NCBI RefSeq assembly: GCF_900543425.1
Contig: NZ_UQRQ01000006.1
Span: 1 to 64,000, forward strand
Length of the DNA: 64,000 nucleotides
DNA from: an uncultured Sanguibacteroides sp.
Lineage (GTDB): Bacteria > Bacteroidota > Bacteroidia > Bacteroidales > Marinifilaceae
Direction of reading: 5' to 3'
Shown here piece after piece: positions 17,581 to 26,047 of the stretch (position 1 is its first letter; each line of letters opens with the position of its first letter). A model generated the notes under the pieces. The model ran no database searches. It was not told the origin of the DNA and saw only the letters and a list, made by a program, of their open reading frames with translations. The translations under genes and the position numbers were made by a program.

Positions 17581-20048
17581 TAGAGTAGGGCTATTTGTAG
17601 AACTTCCCGTATATGATCGACAAAATGGAATTTAATACCTTTAATATATTCTTTTTTTATTTCGTCGATATCTTTTTTATTCTCGTGGCATAGGATAACT
17701 TCCTTAATTCCAGCTCGTTTTGCTGCCAGAATTTTTTCACGGATTCCCCCGACAGGTAATACTTTCCCGCGAAGAGTAATCTCTCCGGTCATGGCTAACG
17801 CTTTTTTTACTTTTCTGCCCGTGAGGGAAGATGCTAAAGAGGTTACCATGGTAATTCCGGCTGAGGGACCATCTTTGGGGACAGCTCCGGCAGGAACATG
17901 GATATGAATATTATGCTCTTCGATCGCTGCAATATCTATGCTTAGTTCTTCCGCGTGTGATTTAATATATTCCAGAGCCAAGGTGGCAGATTCTTTCATA
18001 ACCTCTCCCAGGCTTCCGGTCATGGTTAATACCCCTTTTCCTTTACTGATACTGGACTCGATATAAAGGATTTCTCCTCCGACTGCTGTCCATGCCAGTC
18101 CTGTAACGACACCCGGCAACTCGTTTCCCTGGTACTCTTCTCTTGTGAATATGGGGGTACCCAGGTACTCTTTTATGCTTTCTTTGGAAAGCTTTATCGA
18201 GAATGCGGGATCAAGAGCGACGTGTTTGGCCACTTGGCGCATAATTTTGGCTAATGTTTTATCCAGATTACGAACTCCGGATTCCCGGGTATACTTATCA
18301 ATGATATAATTTAAAATAGTATCACTAAATTCTACCTCTTCTGCTTTTACCCCGTGATTGGTTAATTGCTTCGGAATCAAGTGTCGTTTGGCAATCTCAA
18401 TTTTTTCCTCCATCAGATAACCGCTTACCTCGATCATTTCCATTCGGTCTCGTAAAGGTGGAGCTATGGTGGAAATATCATTTGCCGTTGCGATAAACAT
18501 CACTTTGGACAGATCGTAATCCACGTCCAGGTAATTGTCGTGGAAGGTTGAATTTTGTTCCGGGTCCAGTACTTCCAATAGGGCGGACTGAGGATCTCCT
18601 CTAAAATCTTGTCCGACCTTGTCGATTTCATCCAGAATGAACACGGGATTTGAAGTCCCCGCTTTTTTAATCCCCTGAATAATTCGTCCCGGCATGGCTC
18701 CGATATAGGTACGACGATGACCGCGGATTTCCGATTCATCGTGTAGTCCTCCCAGCGACATTCTGACGAATTCCCGGTTTAGTGCCCGGGCCACGGATTT
18801 TCCTAAAGAAGTTTTTCCTACTCCCGGAGGGCCGTATAGACAAATGATCGGAGATTTCATGTCTCCTTTTAATTTTAATACGGCCAGGTATTCGAGGATT
18901 CGCTCTTTTACTTTTTCTAAGCCGTAATGATCGCTGTCTAATATTTCCGAAGCCTTCTTCAGGTCAAAATTATCTTCCGAATAGTGGTTCCACGGTAAGT
19001 CGGTTAACTCTTTCAGATAATTTAACTGTACGGAATAATCCGGCATGGAAGGATTTTGTCTTCTTAATTTCTGTAGCTCTTTTTCAAAGAATTCCTGAAT
19101 GTTTTTTCCCCAGTTCTTCTTTTTAGCTGCTTCTTCCAGCTCCTGAATATCGTCATCCACGGAATTTCCTCCCAATTCGTTCTGAATGGTTTTCATTTGT
19201 TGATGCAGGAAATATTCCCGTTGTTGCTTATCCAGATCGAATTTTACTTTTTTCTGGATATCGTTTTTCAACTCCAGGATACTGACTTGTTTGCTTAGTA
19301 ATTCCAGCAGTTTTATAGCCCGTTCTTTTATGTTATCTATCTCCAGTAATTCCTGTTTATTCCGGTAATCGATGTCCGTGTTGGACGAAATGAAATTGAT
19401 CAGGAACAGCATGCTTTCGATATTTTTCAATGCAAAGCCGGCTTCATTGGGAATATTGCTGGAATACTTCACGATTTTCATGGCCATCTCTTTCAACGAA
19501 TCGGAAATGGCATTATATTCCTCATCGTTTTGCGACAGTACTTCTTCCGTTTTTACCAGAATCTTTCCCACGTGATAGGGTTCGTCGTATAAGATATCTT
19601 CCAACTGGAATCTTCTTTTACCCTGAATGATAGCCGTCGTTGTTCCGTCCGGCATCTCTAATATTTTCAGAACGGAGGCTGCCGTACCGATAGAATACAG
19701 ATCGTTCTGTGTCGGATTCTCCGTGTTGGTATCTTTCTGGGCGATAACTCCGATCATAGCACTTTGTTTATAAGCGTATTTGATCAATTTCAAAGATTTG
19801 TCCCTACCGATATTTATGGGAATAATTACGCCCGGGAACAAGACTGTGTTCCGAAGCGGTAATATTGGCAGAGTGTCAGGCACATTAATCGGTTCGCTTA
19901 GGAGTTCTTTTTCATCCCCTAATATCTGTAATAAGTCCTGATGCTCTTCCTGTATGTTTTCCGATAATATATCTTTTAAGTCTATTTCGTTCATTATAAT
20001 CTCCTTATCTTCCTTTTTAGTTTTTTTTGTAATGACCCTCTTTTTCAC
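17580..20048 (-). CDS. lon: ATP-dependent protease Lon
   Basis: The 822-residue protein has all Lon domains: an N-terminal substrate-binding domain (LPILPLRNTVLFPGVIIPI), an AAA+ module with Walker A GPPGVGKTS near residue 400 and Walker B FILDEIDK, and a C-terminal protease domain with the catalytic serine in KDGPSAGITM (about 725) and lysine about 45 residues later in GKVLPVGG. It degrades damaged and regulatory cytoplasmic proteins. A second in-frame ATG at residue 19 (19994) could be the real start, giving an 804-residue form; the first 18 residues are only basic. It is monocistronic, with a 13-bp palindrome in its upstream region. Confidence 0.96.
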   Translation of the reverse strand: MKKRVITKKTKKEDKEIIMNEIDLKDILSENIQEEHQDLLQILGDEKELLSEPINVPDTLPILPLRNTVLFPGVIIPINIGRDKSLKLIKYAYKQSAMIGVIAQKDTNTENPTQNDLYSIGTAASVLKILEMPDGTTTAIIQGKRRFQLEDILYDEPYHVGKILVKTEEVLSQNDEEYNAISDSLKEMAMKIVKYSSNIPNEAGFALKNIESMLFLINFISSNTDIDYRNKQELLEIDNIKERAIKLLELLSKQVSILELKNDIQKKVKFDLDKQQREYFLHQQMKTIQNELGGNSVDDDIQELEEAAKKKNWGKNIQEFFEKELQKLRRQNPSMPDYSVQLNYLKELTDLPWNHYSEDNFDLKKASEILDSDHYGLEKVKERILEYLAVLKLKGDMKSPIICLYGPPGVGKTSLGKSVARALNREFVRMSLGGLHDESEIRGHRRTYIGAMPGRIIQGIKKAGTSNPVFILDEIDKVGQDFRGDPQSALLEVLDPEQNSTFHDNYLDVDYDLSKVMFIATANDISTIAPPLRDRMEMIEVSGYLMEEKIEIAKRHLIPKQLTNHGVKAEEVEFSDTILNYIIDKYTRESGVRNLDKTLAKIMRQVAKHVALDPAFSIKLSKESIKEYLGTPIFTREEYQGNELPGVVTGLAWTAVGGEILYIESSISKGKGVLTMTGSLGEVMKESATLALEYIKSHAEELSIDIAAIEEHNIHIHVPAGAVPKDGPSAGITMVTSLASSLTGRKVKKALAMTGEITLRGKVLPVGGIREKILAAKRAGIKEVILCHENKKDIDEIKKEYIKGIKFHFVDHIREVLQIALL

Positions 20049-20080
20049 CTTTTGTTTTATCTATAATAAGAATGAATAAC

Positions 20081-20093
20081 TGACATTTTGTCA
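20081..20093. promoter_or_regulatory. Palindrome upstream of lon
   Basis: TGACATTTTGTCA is a perfect 5-bp inverted repeat around TTT, 33 bases before the lon start. It could be an operator for lon or for the divergent GlmU-like gene; no known regulator is recognised. Confidence 0.3.
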
Positions 20094-20184
20094 ACGATTC
20101 ATTGAAATAAAGACGATTCTATATAGGGCAATTCCTGTGCCAAAGATTTTTTCCTGTAATACTGGAAGTAATGGAAGCAATTGT

Positions 20185-20192
20185 TATTTTTG
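20185..20192 (+). promoter_or_regulatory. -7 element for the GlmU-like gene
   Basis: TATTTTTG fits TAnnTTTG, 25 bases before the ATG at 20217, and argues against the longer reading frame that begins upstream of it. Confidence 0.55.
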
Positions 20193-20216
20193 TCATTAAA
20201 TAATAAAACAATACGA

Positions 20217-21410
20217 ATGAATACCGTTTTATTTGATGATAAAAGTTGGAGTACATTAAGGCCTCTTACCTTGACCCGTCCGGTCTCCGAGTTACGGGTG
20301 GGTATTCTCACGTTAAAGGAAAAGTGGGAAAAAAGACTGAAAAATTCTGTTTCCTATTTAACGAGTGACTATCTGCAAGAGAAATATCCCTTGAGATCGG
20401 AAGATGATAATTTATGGATAAATGCATCCGTGTGTGCTAATGAGGACTTGATAGCTGCTGTTCGTTGTTTGGAATCGAATGATTTGTTACTCGGAGAACA
20501 GGGAGTCATGATTGCCGTACGAGGCGGAAAACATGTGGCGGATTTGTTGAGAAAAGAGGATTTGTCTGCATTTCGTTCCGTGGAATATTCTGGAAAATAC
20601 ACGAGGATAGCTTATCCTTACCATGTTTTTGCTTATAATGCTCAGGAGTTGCTTCTTGATTTCGATTTATTGACGAAGGGGAGAAAAGGTGTTCCTTTGG
20701 AAGATAGCGTGCGGGTGCATGGTAAGTATCCCGTCTTTTTGGAAGAGGGAGCTGTTGTACAGTATGCAACGATTAATACGGATGGCGGGCCGGTGTACAT
20801 AGGTAAGGATGCGGAAATCATGGAGGGAGTATTGATCCGGGGGCCGTTAGCCATGTGTGAACATTCCGTATTGAATATGGGTGCAAAGGTTTATGGTGCG
20901 ACGACTTTGGGACCCTATTGCAAATGTGGCGGGGAGTTGAATAATGTCGTATTTATTGGCTATTCCAATAAAGCACATGATGGTTTCTTAGGAAATTCGG
21001 TTGTTGGTGAGTGGTGTAATCTGGGAGCGGATACGAATAATTCCAATTTGAAGAATACGTATGTAGAGGTTAAACTATGGGATTACGAAACCCGGCATTT
21101 TCGGAAAACAGGGTTACAATTTTGCGGACTGATCATGGGCGATCATTCGAAAATGGGAATCAATACAATGATCAATACGGGAACTGTCGTTGGGGTCGGG
21201 GCCAATATTTTCGGTTCTGATTTTCCGAGGAATTTTATTCCTTCTTTTTCCTGGGGAGGAGCTTCCGGTTTTGTAGAGCATCAAATGCGTCAATTTGTGG
21301 TTACGGCAGAAGCGGTAATGAAGAGACGGGGAAAAATTTTTGATGAAGTGGAAAAACGTATTATAGATCGGGTCTTTGAAGATACCCGTGAATTCAGAAC
21401 GTTTAAATAA
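20217..21410 (+). CDS. GlmU-family putative sugar nucleotidyltransferase
   Basis: The 397-residue protein starts MNTVLFDDKSWSTLRPLTLTRPVSELRVGIL, the hallmark of the alternative GlmU-like family of Bacteroidetes, in which the N-terminal nucleotidyltransferase domain is degenerate. It ends in a left-handed beta-helix of hexapeptide repeats (about residues 175-365: GPVYIGKDAEIMEGVLI, NLGADTNNSN, MGDHSKMGINTMINTGTVVG). It is probably involved in activated-sugar metabolism. Whether it makes UDP-GlcNAc is not known from sequence. Start ATG 20217 is preferred over 20181 because of the -7 box and the family N-terminus. A terminator follows. Confidence 0.85.
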   Translation: MNTVLFDDKSWSTLRPLTLTRPVSELRVGILTLKEKWEKRLKNSVSYLTSDYLQEKYPLRSEDDNLWINASVCANEDLIAAVRCLESNDLLLGEQGVMIAVRGGKHVADLLRKEDLSAFRSVEYSGKYTRIAYPYHVFAYNAQELLLDFDLLTKGRKGVPLEDSVRVHGKYPVFLEEGAVVQYATINTDGGPVYIGKDAEIMEGVLIRGPLAMCEHSVLNMGAKVYGATTLGPYCKCGGELNNVVFIGYSNKAHDGFLGNSVVGEWCNLGADTNNSNLKNTYVEVKLWDYETRHFRKTGLQFCGLIMGDHSKMGINTMINTGTVVGVGANIFGSDFPRNFIPSFSWGGASGFVEHQMRQFVVTAEAVMKRRGKIFDEVEKRIIDRVFEDTREFRTFK

Positions 21411-21411
21411 T

Positions 21412-21446
21412 AAAAAAGTCGCTTATATAAATAAGCGACTTTTTTA
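21412..21446. terminator. Bidirectional terminator between GlmU-like gene and rpmE2
   Basis: AAAAAAGTCGCTTAT pairs with ATAAGCGACTTTTTT, a 15-bp stem with a 4-base loop between convergent genes. Confidence 0.9.
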
Positions 21447-21463
21447 TATCGTATCAGAAACGA

Positions 21464-21727
21464 TTATTTCTTTCTGCTTTCCATGTGTGATTTATAGCGG
21501 TTCATGAATTTATCAACACGTCCTGCGGTGTCGATCAATTTAATTTTACCGGTATAAAACGGGTGTGAAGAGTTAGAAATTTCCATCTTAACCAGAGGAT
21601 ATTCCACTCCATCAATTTCAATAGTCTCTTTTGTAGCGGCTGTTGACTTGGTAATAGTAGTCATTCCATTAGACATATCTTTAAATGCTACTAATCTGTA
21701 ATTTTCAGGATGTATGCCCTTTTTCAT
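21464..21727 (-). CDS. rpmE2: 50S ribosomal protein L31, type B
   Basis: The 87-residue protein starts MKKGIHPENYRLVAFKDM and ends in FYTGKIKLIDTAGRVDKFMNRY, the type B (zinc-free) L31 pattern. None of the four zinc-binding cysteines of type A L31 is present. It is part of the large ribosomal subunit, bridging to the small subunit. It stands alone with a terminator convergent with the GlmU-like gene. Confidence 0.95.
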   Translation of the reverse strand: MKKGIHPENYRLVAFKDMSNGMTTITKSTAATKETIEIDGVEYPLVKMEISNSSHPFYTGKIKLIDTAGRVDKFMNRYKSHMESRKK

Positions 21728-21901
21728 CTCGTATATAATTTTAAATTTGTTTCTACTTTAACGGCCAGCAAAGATAGTCCATTCATTATAAATCACAAAG
21801 AATTTCATTGACTTTTTTTTATCTCTTTGAAAAGTTCCTGAATTCGTTTGGAAGAACACGGGCTGAAAATCGGGATGCCTGTTATTGATGGGGTTATAGT
21901 A

Positions 21902-21942
21902 ATCGAAGGCGAGAAATGGCTCTATCCATTCCCGCCTTCGAT
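21902..21942. other. Stem-loop between the Fic gene and rpmE2
   Basis: ATCGAAGGCG pairs with CGCCTTCGAT (10 bp), and the inner part (GAAATGG/CCATTCC) extends the stem imperfectly. It lies 28 bases beyond the Fic stop codon. There is no T run in the direction of Fic transcription, so it may be a weak terminator or another RNA structure. Confidence 0.45.
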
Positions 21943-21969
21943 CGGTTTTGCTTATCAATATGCTCGTCT

Positions 21970-22716
21970 TTAAGATAGTTCCTTTTGTAAGGACGCAAGT
22001 AATTCTTTTCCAATAAATTCTTCGAAGACTTCGGGTGTCGGCTTGTCTTTTTGCATCTTTAAGGCAGAAAGGTATTTGGCCTTATCCTCTCCCGGAATGA
22101 TGATGAGCGGTTCGTTAAATAACATTTGAATGTAATTCATTAATAACAAGGCAACTTCAATATTACCTTCTCCGAATGGTTTGATGTGTAGGAAGCGATA
22201 ATGGAAACGAGCTCCTAATTTTACCGTCATGATATCGTGTACCTGGTCTAACTCTTCGTTAACGTCTTTGCATAATTTATCAAGCATATCCGGAATCTGG
22301 GTATAATCGGAGAGTACTCCTTCCTCGTAGTATTCTTCTCCTAAACGGAAATCTCCTAACGACGTATCGTATCGGCCAACGGTAGTCGTCTCTTCTTTTC
22401 CCGTGTGTTTCATCACCAGAGCACTAACGTCTCGTACAAATTCCGAAGAAAATCTTTTCTGCTGTTTGGAACACCTTATAAGATACAGGAATGCTGATTC
22501 CAAATCTTTTATTCTATGAATATCCCATTCGGTTATTCGTGCCGGAGTACTCTTCTCGTTGAGGACAGCCGAAAAATCTTGCTTTTTGACCGTGATTCCT
22601 TCTAATCTGGCAATCTCATAAAGTAATGTTTCCACTAAACGAGAGGAATAGCCTTGGGCTTTAATATCATATTTATCAAGATATTCAGCTCTTATTTTAC
22701 ATAATTCTTGCCACAT
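21970..22716 (-). CDS. Fic/DOC fold protein with degenerate active-site motif
   Basis: The 248-residue protein has the Fic layout: a helical N-terminal half, EYYEEGVLSDYTQIPDMLDKL in the beta-hairpin (flap) region, HYRFLHIKPFGEGNIEVALLLMNYI, and a C-terminal helix. In active AMPylating Fic enzymes the motif is HPFxxGNGRxxR. Here the aligned string is K179-P-F-G-E-G-N-I-E, so the catalytic His is Lys, and the Gly-Arg that binds phosphate is Ile-Glu. His177 lies two residues earlier. Canonical AMP transfer seems unlikely. No antitoxin gene is adjacent, and pgeF is divergent. Confidence 0.75.
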   Translation of the reverse strand: MWQELCKIRAEYLDKYDIKAQGYSSRLVETLLYEIARLEGITVKKQDFSAVLNEKSTPARITEWDIHRIKDLESAFLYLIRCSKQQKRFSSEFVRDVSALVMKHTGKEETTTVGRYDTSLGDFRLGEEYYEEGVLSDYTQIPDMLDKLCKDVNEELDQVHDIMTVKLGARFHYRFLHIKPFGEGNIEVALLLMNYIQMLFNEPLIIIPGEDKAKYLSALKMQKDKPTPEVFEEFIGKELLASLQKELS

Positions 22717-22800
22717 TTTTCTTACTTTTTGATTTGTGGTAAGTACGTTCCCGAGAGAGAAATTGTTATGTTTTCATGAGTATTTCTTGGGGTGTTTTTA

Positions 22801-22808
22801 TAACTTTG
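22801..22808 (+). promoter_or_regulatory. -7 element for the pgeF-lrgAB-exonuclease cluster
   Basis: TAACTTTG fits TAnnTTTG and lies 21 bases before the ATG at 22829; this fixes the pgeF start and rules out the longer upstream frame. Confidence 0.6.
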
Positions 22809-22828
22809 CCGCCCTAAAAGAGCTATTT

Positions 22829-23653
22829 ATGTTGAAAGAGAGTATTCATAATAATATACCTGTTTATCGGTTTACGGGCTTGGGAAGTTATTCTCATCTT
22901 GTGCATTTTATTTCCGGGCGTGAGGGTGGTGTCAGTTGTGGAGGACAGTCTTCTTTAAATATCGGTTTTATAGAGGAGGATGAGGAAGAGAATGTATTGA
23001 AGAATCGACAATTATTATTGTCGGAAGTGGGAGTCGATTTATCGATACTGACGACCGGGGAGCAAAAGCATACGACTCATATTGAAGTGGTACTCGAAGA
23101 TAGTGTCGGGTGTGGGGGAGAAGAGCGGGAAACCCGTTTGCCGGAGACCGATGCTTTGATTACTGCTTTACCGGAGGTTTGTTTGATGGTACTGGCTGCC
23201 GATTGTGTGCCTGTTTTGCTTTATGATACCGAAAAACATGTGATTGCGGCGATCCACGCGGGATGGCGGGGAACGGTGGGGAGGATTGTCTCTCGGGTAG
23301 TTGCCCGGATGGAAAAAGAGTTCGGATGTAATCCTAAAGATATAAGAGCCGGTATCGGACCTTCTATCGGGAAATGTTGCTTTGAGGTGGGTGAAGAGGT
23401 TATCGGGATCGTCCGAAAAGAATTGAGCTACTGGGAAGATCTGGTGGAGCCGGGGAAAAATCCGGGGAAATATTATTTTGACTTGTGGGAGGCTAATCGC
23501 AGGGAATTGATAGAGGCCGGCTTGTGTTCCGGTTATATTGAGGTCGCCCGTGTCTGTACGGTTTGTAACCGGGATCGTTTTTTCTCTTATCGGGGGGATC
23601 AGGGAGATACCGGACGTTTTGGGGCAGGAATAATGATGAAGAAAAAATGTTGA
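22829..23653 (+). CDS. pgeF: Peptidoglycan editing factor PgeF (laccase-domain, YfiH family)
   Basis: The 274-residue protein shows the YfiH/PgeF metal site: GEQKHTTHI (first His), AADCVPVLLYD (Cys) and AAIHAGWRGTVGRIV (His), plus IRAGIGPSIGKCCFEVGEEV and the C-terminal CNRDRFFSYRGDQGDTGRFGAGI. In E. coli the family removes misincorporated L-Ser-containing peptides from the cytoplasmic muropeptide precursor; related proteins act on purine nucleosides. The ATG at 22829 follows a -7 box and starts the homologous region. It overlaps lrgA by 7 bases, so it heads a tightly coupled cluster of four genes. Confidence 0.9.
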   Translation: MLKESIHNNIPVYRFTGLGSYSHLVHFISGREGGVSCGGQSSLNIGFIEEDEEENVLKNRQLLLSEVGVDLSILTTGEQKHTTHIEVVLEDSVGCGGEERETRLPETDALITALPEVCLMVLAADCVPVLLYDTEKHVIAAIHAGWRGTVGRIVSRVVARMEKEFGCNPKDIRAGIGPSIGKCCFEVGEEVIGIVRKELSYWEDLVEPGKNPGKYYFDLWEANRRELIEAGLCSGYIEVARVCTVCNRDRFFSYRGDQGDTGRFGAGIMMKKKC

Positions 23654-24000
23654 CGGGAATTTTTATTATTATGGCATTTTATTTACTGGGAGAATGTTGT
23701 TCCTGGTTGATAGATGGGTTTATTCCGGGGAGTGTGCTGGGAATGATTTTTCTATTTCTGGCTTTATCTTGTCATTGGGTAAGGGCGGATCATGTACGGC
23801 CTGTAGCCCGGTTTTTGGGAGATAATATGGCTTTTTTCTTTTTGCCTGCCGGAGTGGGAATCATTACTTCTTTGGATATTTTATCCCGTTATTGGGATGT
23901 CGTGTTGGTTGTCGGTACGGTAACCACTCTGCTGGTATTGATTGTTGTTGCGACTTTACAGCAATGGCAGGAGAATCGTAAGGATATTCGTGTAAAATGA
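23647..24000 (+). CDS. lrgA: CidA/LrgA family holin-like membrane protein
   Basis: The 117-residue protein has four hydrophobic spans and the CidA/LrgA motif IPGSVLGMIFLFLAL (about residues 26-40), followed by FFLPAGVGIITSLDIL. The family comprises small membrane proteins that influence murein hydrolase export and, in some bacteria, pyruvate transport. Its start overlaps the pgeF stop (ATGTTGA), and lrgB follows after 15 bases, so the pair is translationally coupled. Residue-level function in Bacteroidales is not established. Confidence 0.88.
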   Translation: MLTGIFIIMAFYLLGECCSWLIDGFIPGSVLGMIFLFLALSCHWVRADHVRPVARFLGDNMAFFFLPAGVGIITSLDILSRYWDVVLVVGTVTTLLVLIVVATLQQWQENRKDIRVK

Positions 24001-24015
24001 GAGAAGTGAATAAAA

Positions 24016-24714
24016 ATGCATACGATCGTATCTTCTGAGATTTTTGTTATTACGTTGGTATTCGGTGTTTATCTTGCGGCATTGTGGCTCTACCGGAAGA
24101 CCCGAGTGGCTTTATTGCATCCTCTATTAGTCTCTATTCCGGCTTTGTTGGGATTGATGAATGTCTTGGGCATGCAGTACGATACTTTCGAGAAAGGAAG
24201 TCGCATGATTAATTTTTTACTGGGTCCATCGGTCGTGGCTTTGGGGTATATGTTGTGGGAGCAGGTAGAATGTATGAAAAGTCATGCTGCTTCGATCCTG
24301 ATGTCTATCTTTGTCGGAAGTTTGGTCGGGATCGTCAGTGTTGTTTGTATTGCCTATGGAATGGGAGCAGACCATGTGTTGGTAGCGACCTTGGAGCCTA
24401 AATCGGTAACGACACCTATTGCGATGGGCGTGGCCGAGAAAGCGGGAGGTATTCCTTCCATTGCCGCGGTAATTGTGATTGTTGTAGGTATATTTGGCGG
24501 AATTACGGGACCCTTTATATTGAATAAGTTGAATATAGACAGTAAAATTGCCCGGGGGCTTTCCTTGGGGGCCGCGGCTCATGGGCTGGGAACGGCCAGG
24601 GCGATGGAATTAGGAGCATTGGAAGGCGCTATTAGTGGGTTGGCTATTGGATTGATGGGAGTGACAACGGCTATTCTGGTGCCGATTATTGAATGGATTA
24701 TATCTCTGTTTTGA
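24016..24714 (+). CDS. lrgB: LrgB family protein
   Basis: The 232-residue membrane protein matches LrgB/CidB: LLGPSVVALGYMLWEQVE, then ATLEPKSVTTPIAMGVAEKAGGIPSIAAVIVIVVGIFGGITGP (the conserved core, about residues 125-165), and GLSLGAAAHGLGTARAMELG near residue 180. LrgA and LrgB act together in the membrane. The stop codon overlaps the next start (TGATG), coupling translation to the exonuclease gene. Confidence 0.92.
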   Translation: MHTIVSSEIFVITLVFGVYLAALWLYRKTRVALLHPLLVSIPALLGLMNVLGMQYDTFEKGSRMINFLLGPSVVALGYMLWEQVECMKSHAASILMSIFVGSLVGIVSVVCIAYGMGADHVLVATLEPKSVTTPIAMGVAEKAGGIPSIAAVIVIVVGIFGGITGPFILNKLNIDSKIARGLSLGAAAHGLGTARAMELGALEGAISGLAIGLMGVTTAILVPIIEWIISLF

Positions 24715-25214
24715 TGTTAGATTTTACAGCTATTGATTTTGAGACGGCCAATCGATACCCGACGAGTGCCTGTGCAATAGGTCTGGTTCAGGTACGGAAC
24801 GGAAAGATCGTAAATGAATTTTTCGGTTTGATAAAGCCTGAACCTTATTATTTTTATCGAAAATTTATTGATATACATGGAATCACACCCGAGCAGGTTG
24901 CGGATGCTCCTTTGTTTGAAGAGTTATGGGGAGAGATCGCCTGTTTTTTGGATACGGATGCATTGGTGGCTCATAACGCGGGTTTTGATATGCGAGTGTT
25001 GAAAGCCTGCCTGGAACGGGCTGATATCTATGCCCGTCTGCCTCAACACTATTGTACCTATCAGCTGACCCGAAAATACATAAAGGAGTTACCGAATTAT
25101 CGTTTGAACACGGTATGTGATTATTTCGGGATAGAGTTAAATCATCATGAAGCTTTAAGCGATGCTCGGGGAGCAGCTCAAATCATGTTGGAATTAGAGA
25201 GATATAAAAAATGA
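24714..25214 (+). CDS. DEDDh-type 3'-5' exonuclease (DnaQ-like)
   Basis: The 166-residue protein has the three Exo motifs: TAIDFETAN (Exo I, Asp and Glu), AHNAGFDMRVL (Exo II), and LNHHEALSDARGAAQIM (Exo III with the DEDDh His and Asp). It is a single-domain exonuclease of the DNA polymerase III epsilon family. The ATG at 24714 shares its A with the lrgB stop (TGATG); I prefer it to the upstream ATG inside lrgB because homology begins here. Its place in a cell-wall cluster is probably transcriptional convenience. Confidence 0.88.
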   Translation: MLDFTAIDFETANRYPTSACAIGLVQVRNGKIVNEFFGLIKPEPYYFYRKFIDIHGITPEQVADAPLFEELWGEIACFLDTDALVAHNAGFDMRVLKACLERADIYARLPQHYCTYQLTRKYIKELPNYRLNTVCDYFGIELNHHEALSDARGAAQIMLELERYKK

Positions 25215-25236
25215 CGGTTTCTACCGTCATTTTTTT
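25206..25236. terminator. Bidirectional terminator between exonuclease gene and pnp
   Basis: AAAAAATGACGGT pairs with ACCGTCATTTTTT around a 4-base loop. It overlaps the exonuclease stop codon and abuts the purine-nucleoside phosphorylase stop on the other strand. Confidence 0.85.
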
Positions 25237-26047
25237 ATAATTGGTTAATTACTTCCCGGAAGATTGCGGTCATACGAGGTTGCGCGTGATTCCCCACGTC
25301 TTGTACCTCTTCGTGGTTTGTCTTTATCAACTCTTCGCTGGCGGTACTGTTGGTGATTACCGACATACCGAAACATTCCATATTCATATGCCGGGCAACA
25401 ATAATTTCAGGTACCGTAGACATGCCCACGGCATCTCCTCCGATGACTCTTATCCAATTATATTCCGCGGGAGTCTCGAAAGAAGGTCCTTGTAAACCGG
25501 CATACACTCCTTTTTGGAGTTTAATATTCAATTTCTTGCCGATCTCTTCCGCCAAAGAGATTAGTCTTTTGCTGTAGGCCTCGGTCATACCCGGGAAGCG
25601 GGGGCCCAGTTCCTCTATGTTTTTCCCTCTTAACGGATGTTCCGGGAAGAGATTGATATGGTCTCGTATGATCATAAGATCTCCTACCAAATAGTTGGTA
25701 TTTACTCCTCCTGCCGCATTGGAAACGAACAATGTTTTCACTCCTAAGGCGTGCATCACTCTTACGGGAAAAGTGACTTCTTTCATACTGTATCCTTCAT
25801 AGAAGTGGAAGCGTCCTTGCATGGCGATTACGTTCTTGTTGCCGAATTTGCCGATTAACAGTTTGCCTTGGTGCCCTTCGACTGTCGATACCGGGAAGTT
25901 GGGAATTTCCGCGTACGGGATAGCCTGTTTTACTTCAATGGATTTTCCGAGTTCTCCTAAGCCTGTGCCAAGGATGATACCTATCGAGTATTCTCCGTCC
26001 AGAAAAGGATAGATAAAATCTTTACTTTCTTTTATTTTGCTTAGCAT
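25235..26047 (-). CDS. Purine-nucleoside phosphorylase (trimeric, PNP-I)
   Basis: The 270-residue protein matches the trimeric inosine/guanosine-specific class: GIILGTGLGELGKSI (phosphate loop), VEGHQGKLLIGKFG, MQGRFHFYEGYSM, SNAAGGVNTNYLVGDLMIIRDHINL, PSFETPAEYNWIRVIGGDAVGMSTVPE and NSTASEE, which supply the phosphate, base and ribose contacts. It phosphorolyses purine nucleosides in salvage. Its start overlaps the end of lpxK by 26 bases, making it the last gene of the sppA-lpxK-pnp unit. Confidence 0.93.
   Translation of the reverse strand: MLSKIKESKDFIYPFLDGEYSIGIILGTGLGELGKSIEVKQAIPYAEIPNFPVSTVEGHQGKLLIGKFGNKNVIAMQGRFHFYEGYSMKEVTFPVRVMHALGVKTLFVSNAAGGVNTNYLVGDLMIIRDHINLFPEHPLRGKNIEELGPRFPGMTEAYSKRLISLAEEIGKKLNIKLQKGVYAGLQGPSFETPAEYNWIRVIGGDAVGMSTVPEIIVARHMNMECFGMSVITNSTASEELIKTNHEEVQDVGNHAQPRMTAIFREVINQL

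Noticed and set aside
20081..20093. Heat-shock type operator for lon
   Set aside because: The palindrome (TGACATTTTGTCA) does not match the CIRCE sequence, and no regulator can be named.
22736..22828. Longer pgeF frame
   Set aside because: It would start upstream of the predicted -7 element, and the extra residues resemble no YfiH protein.
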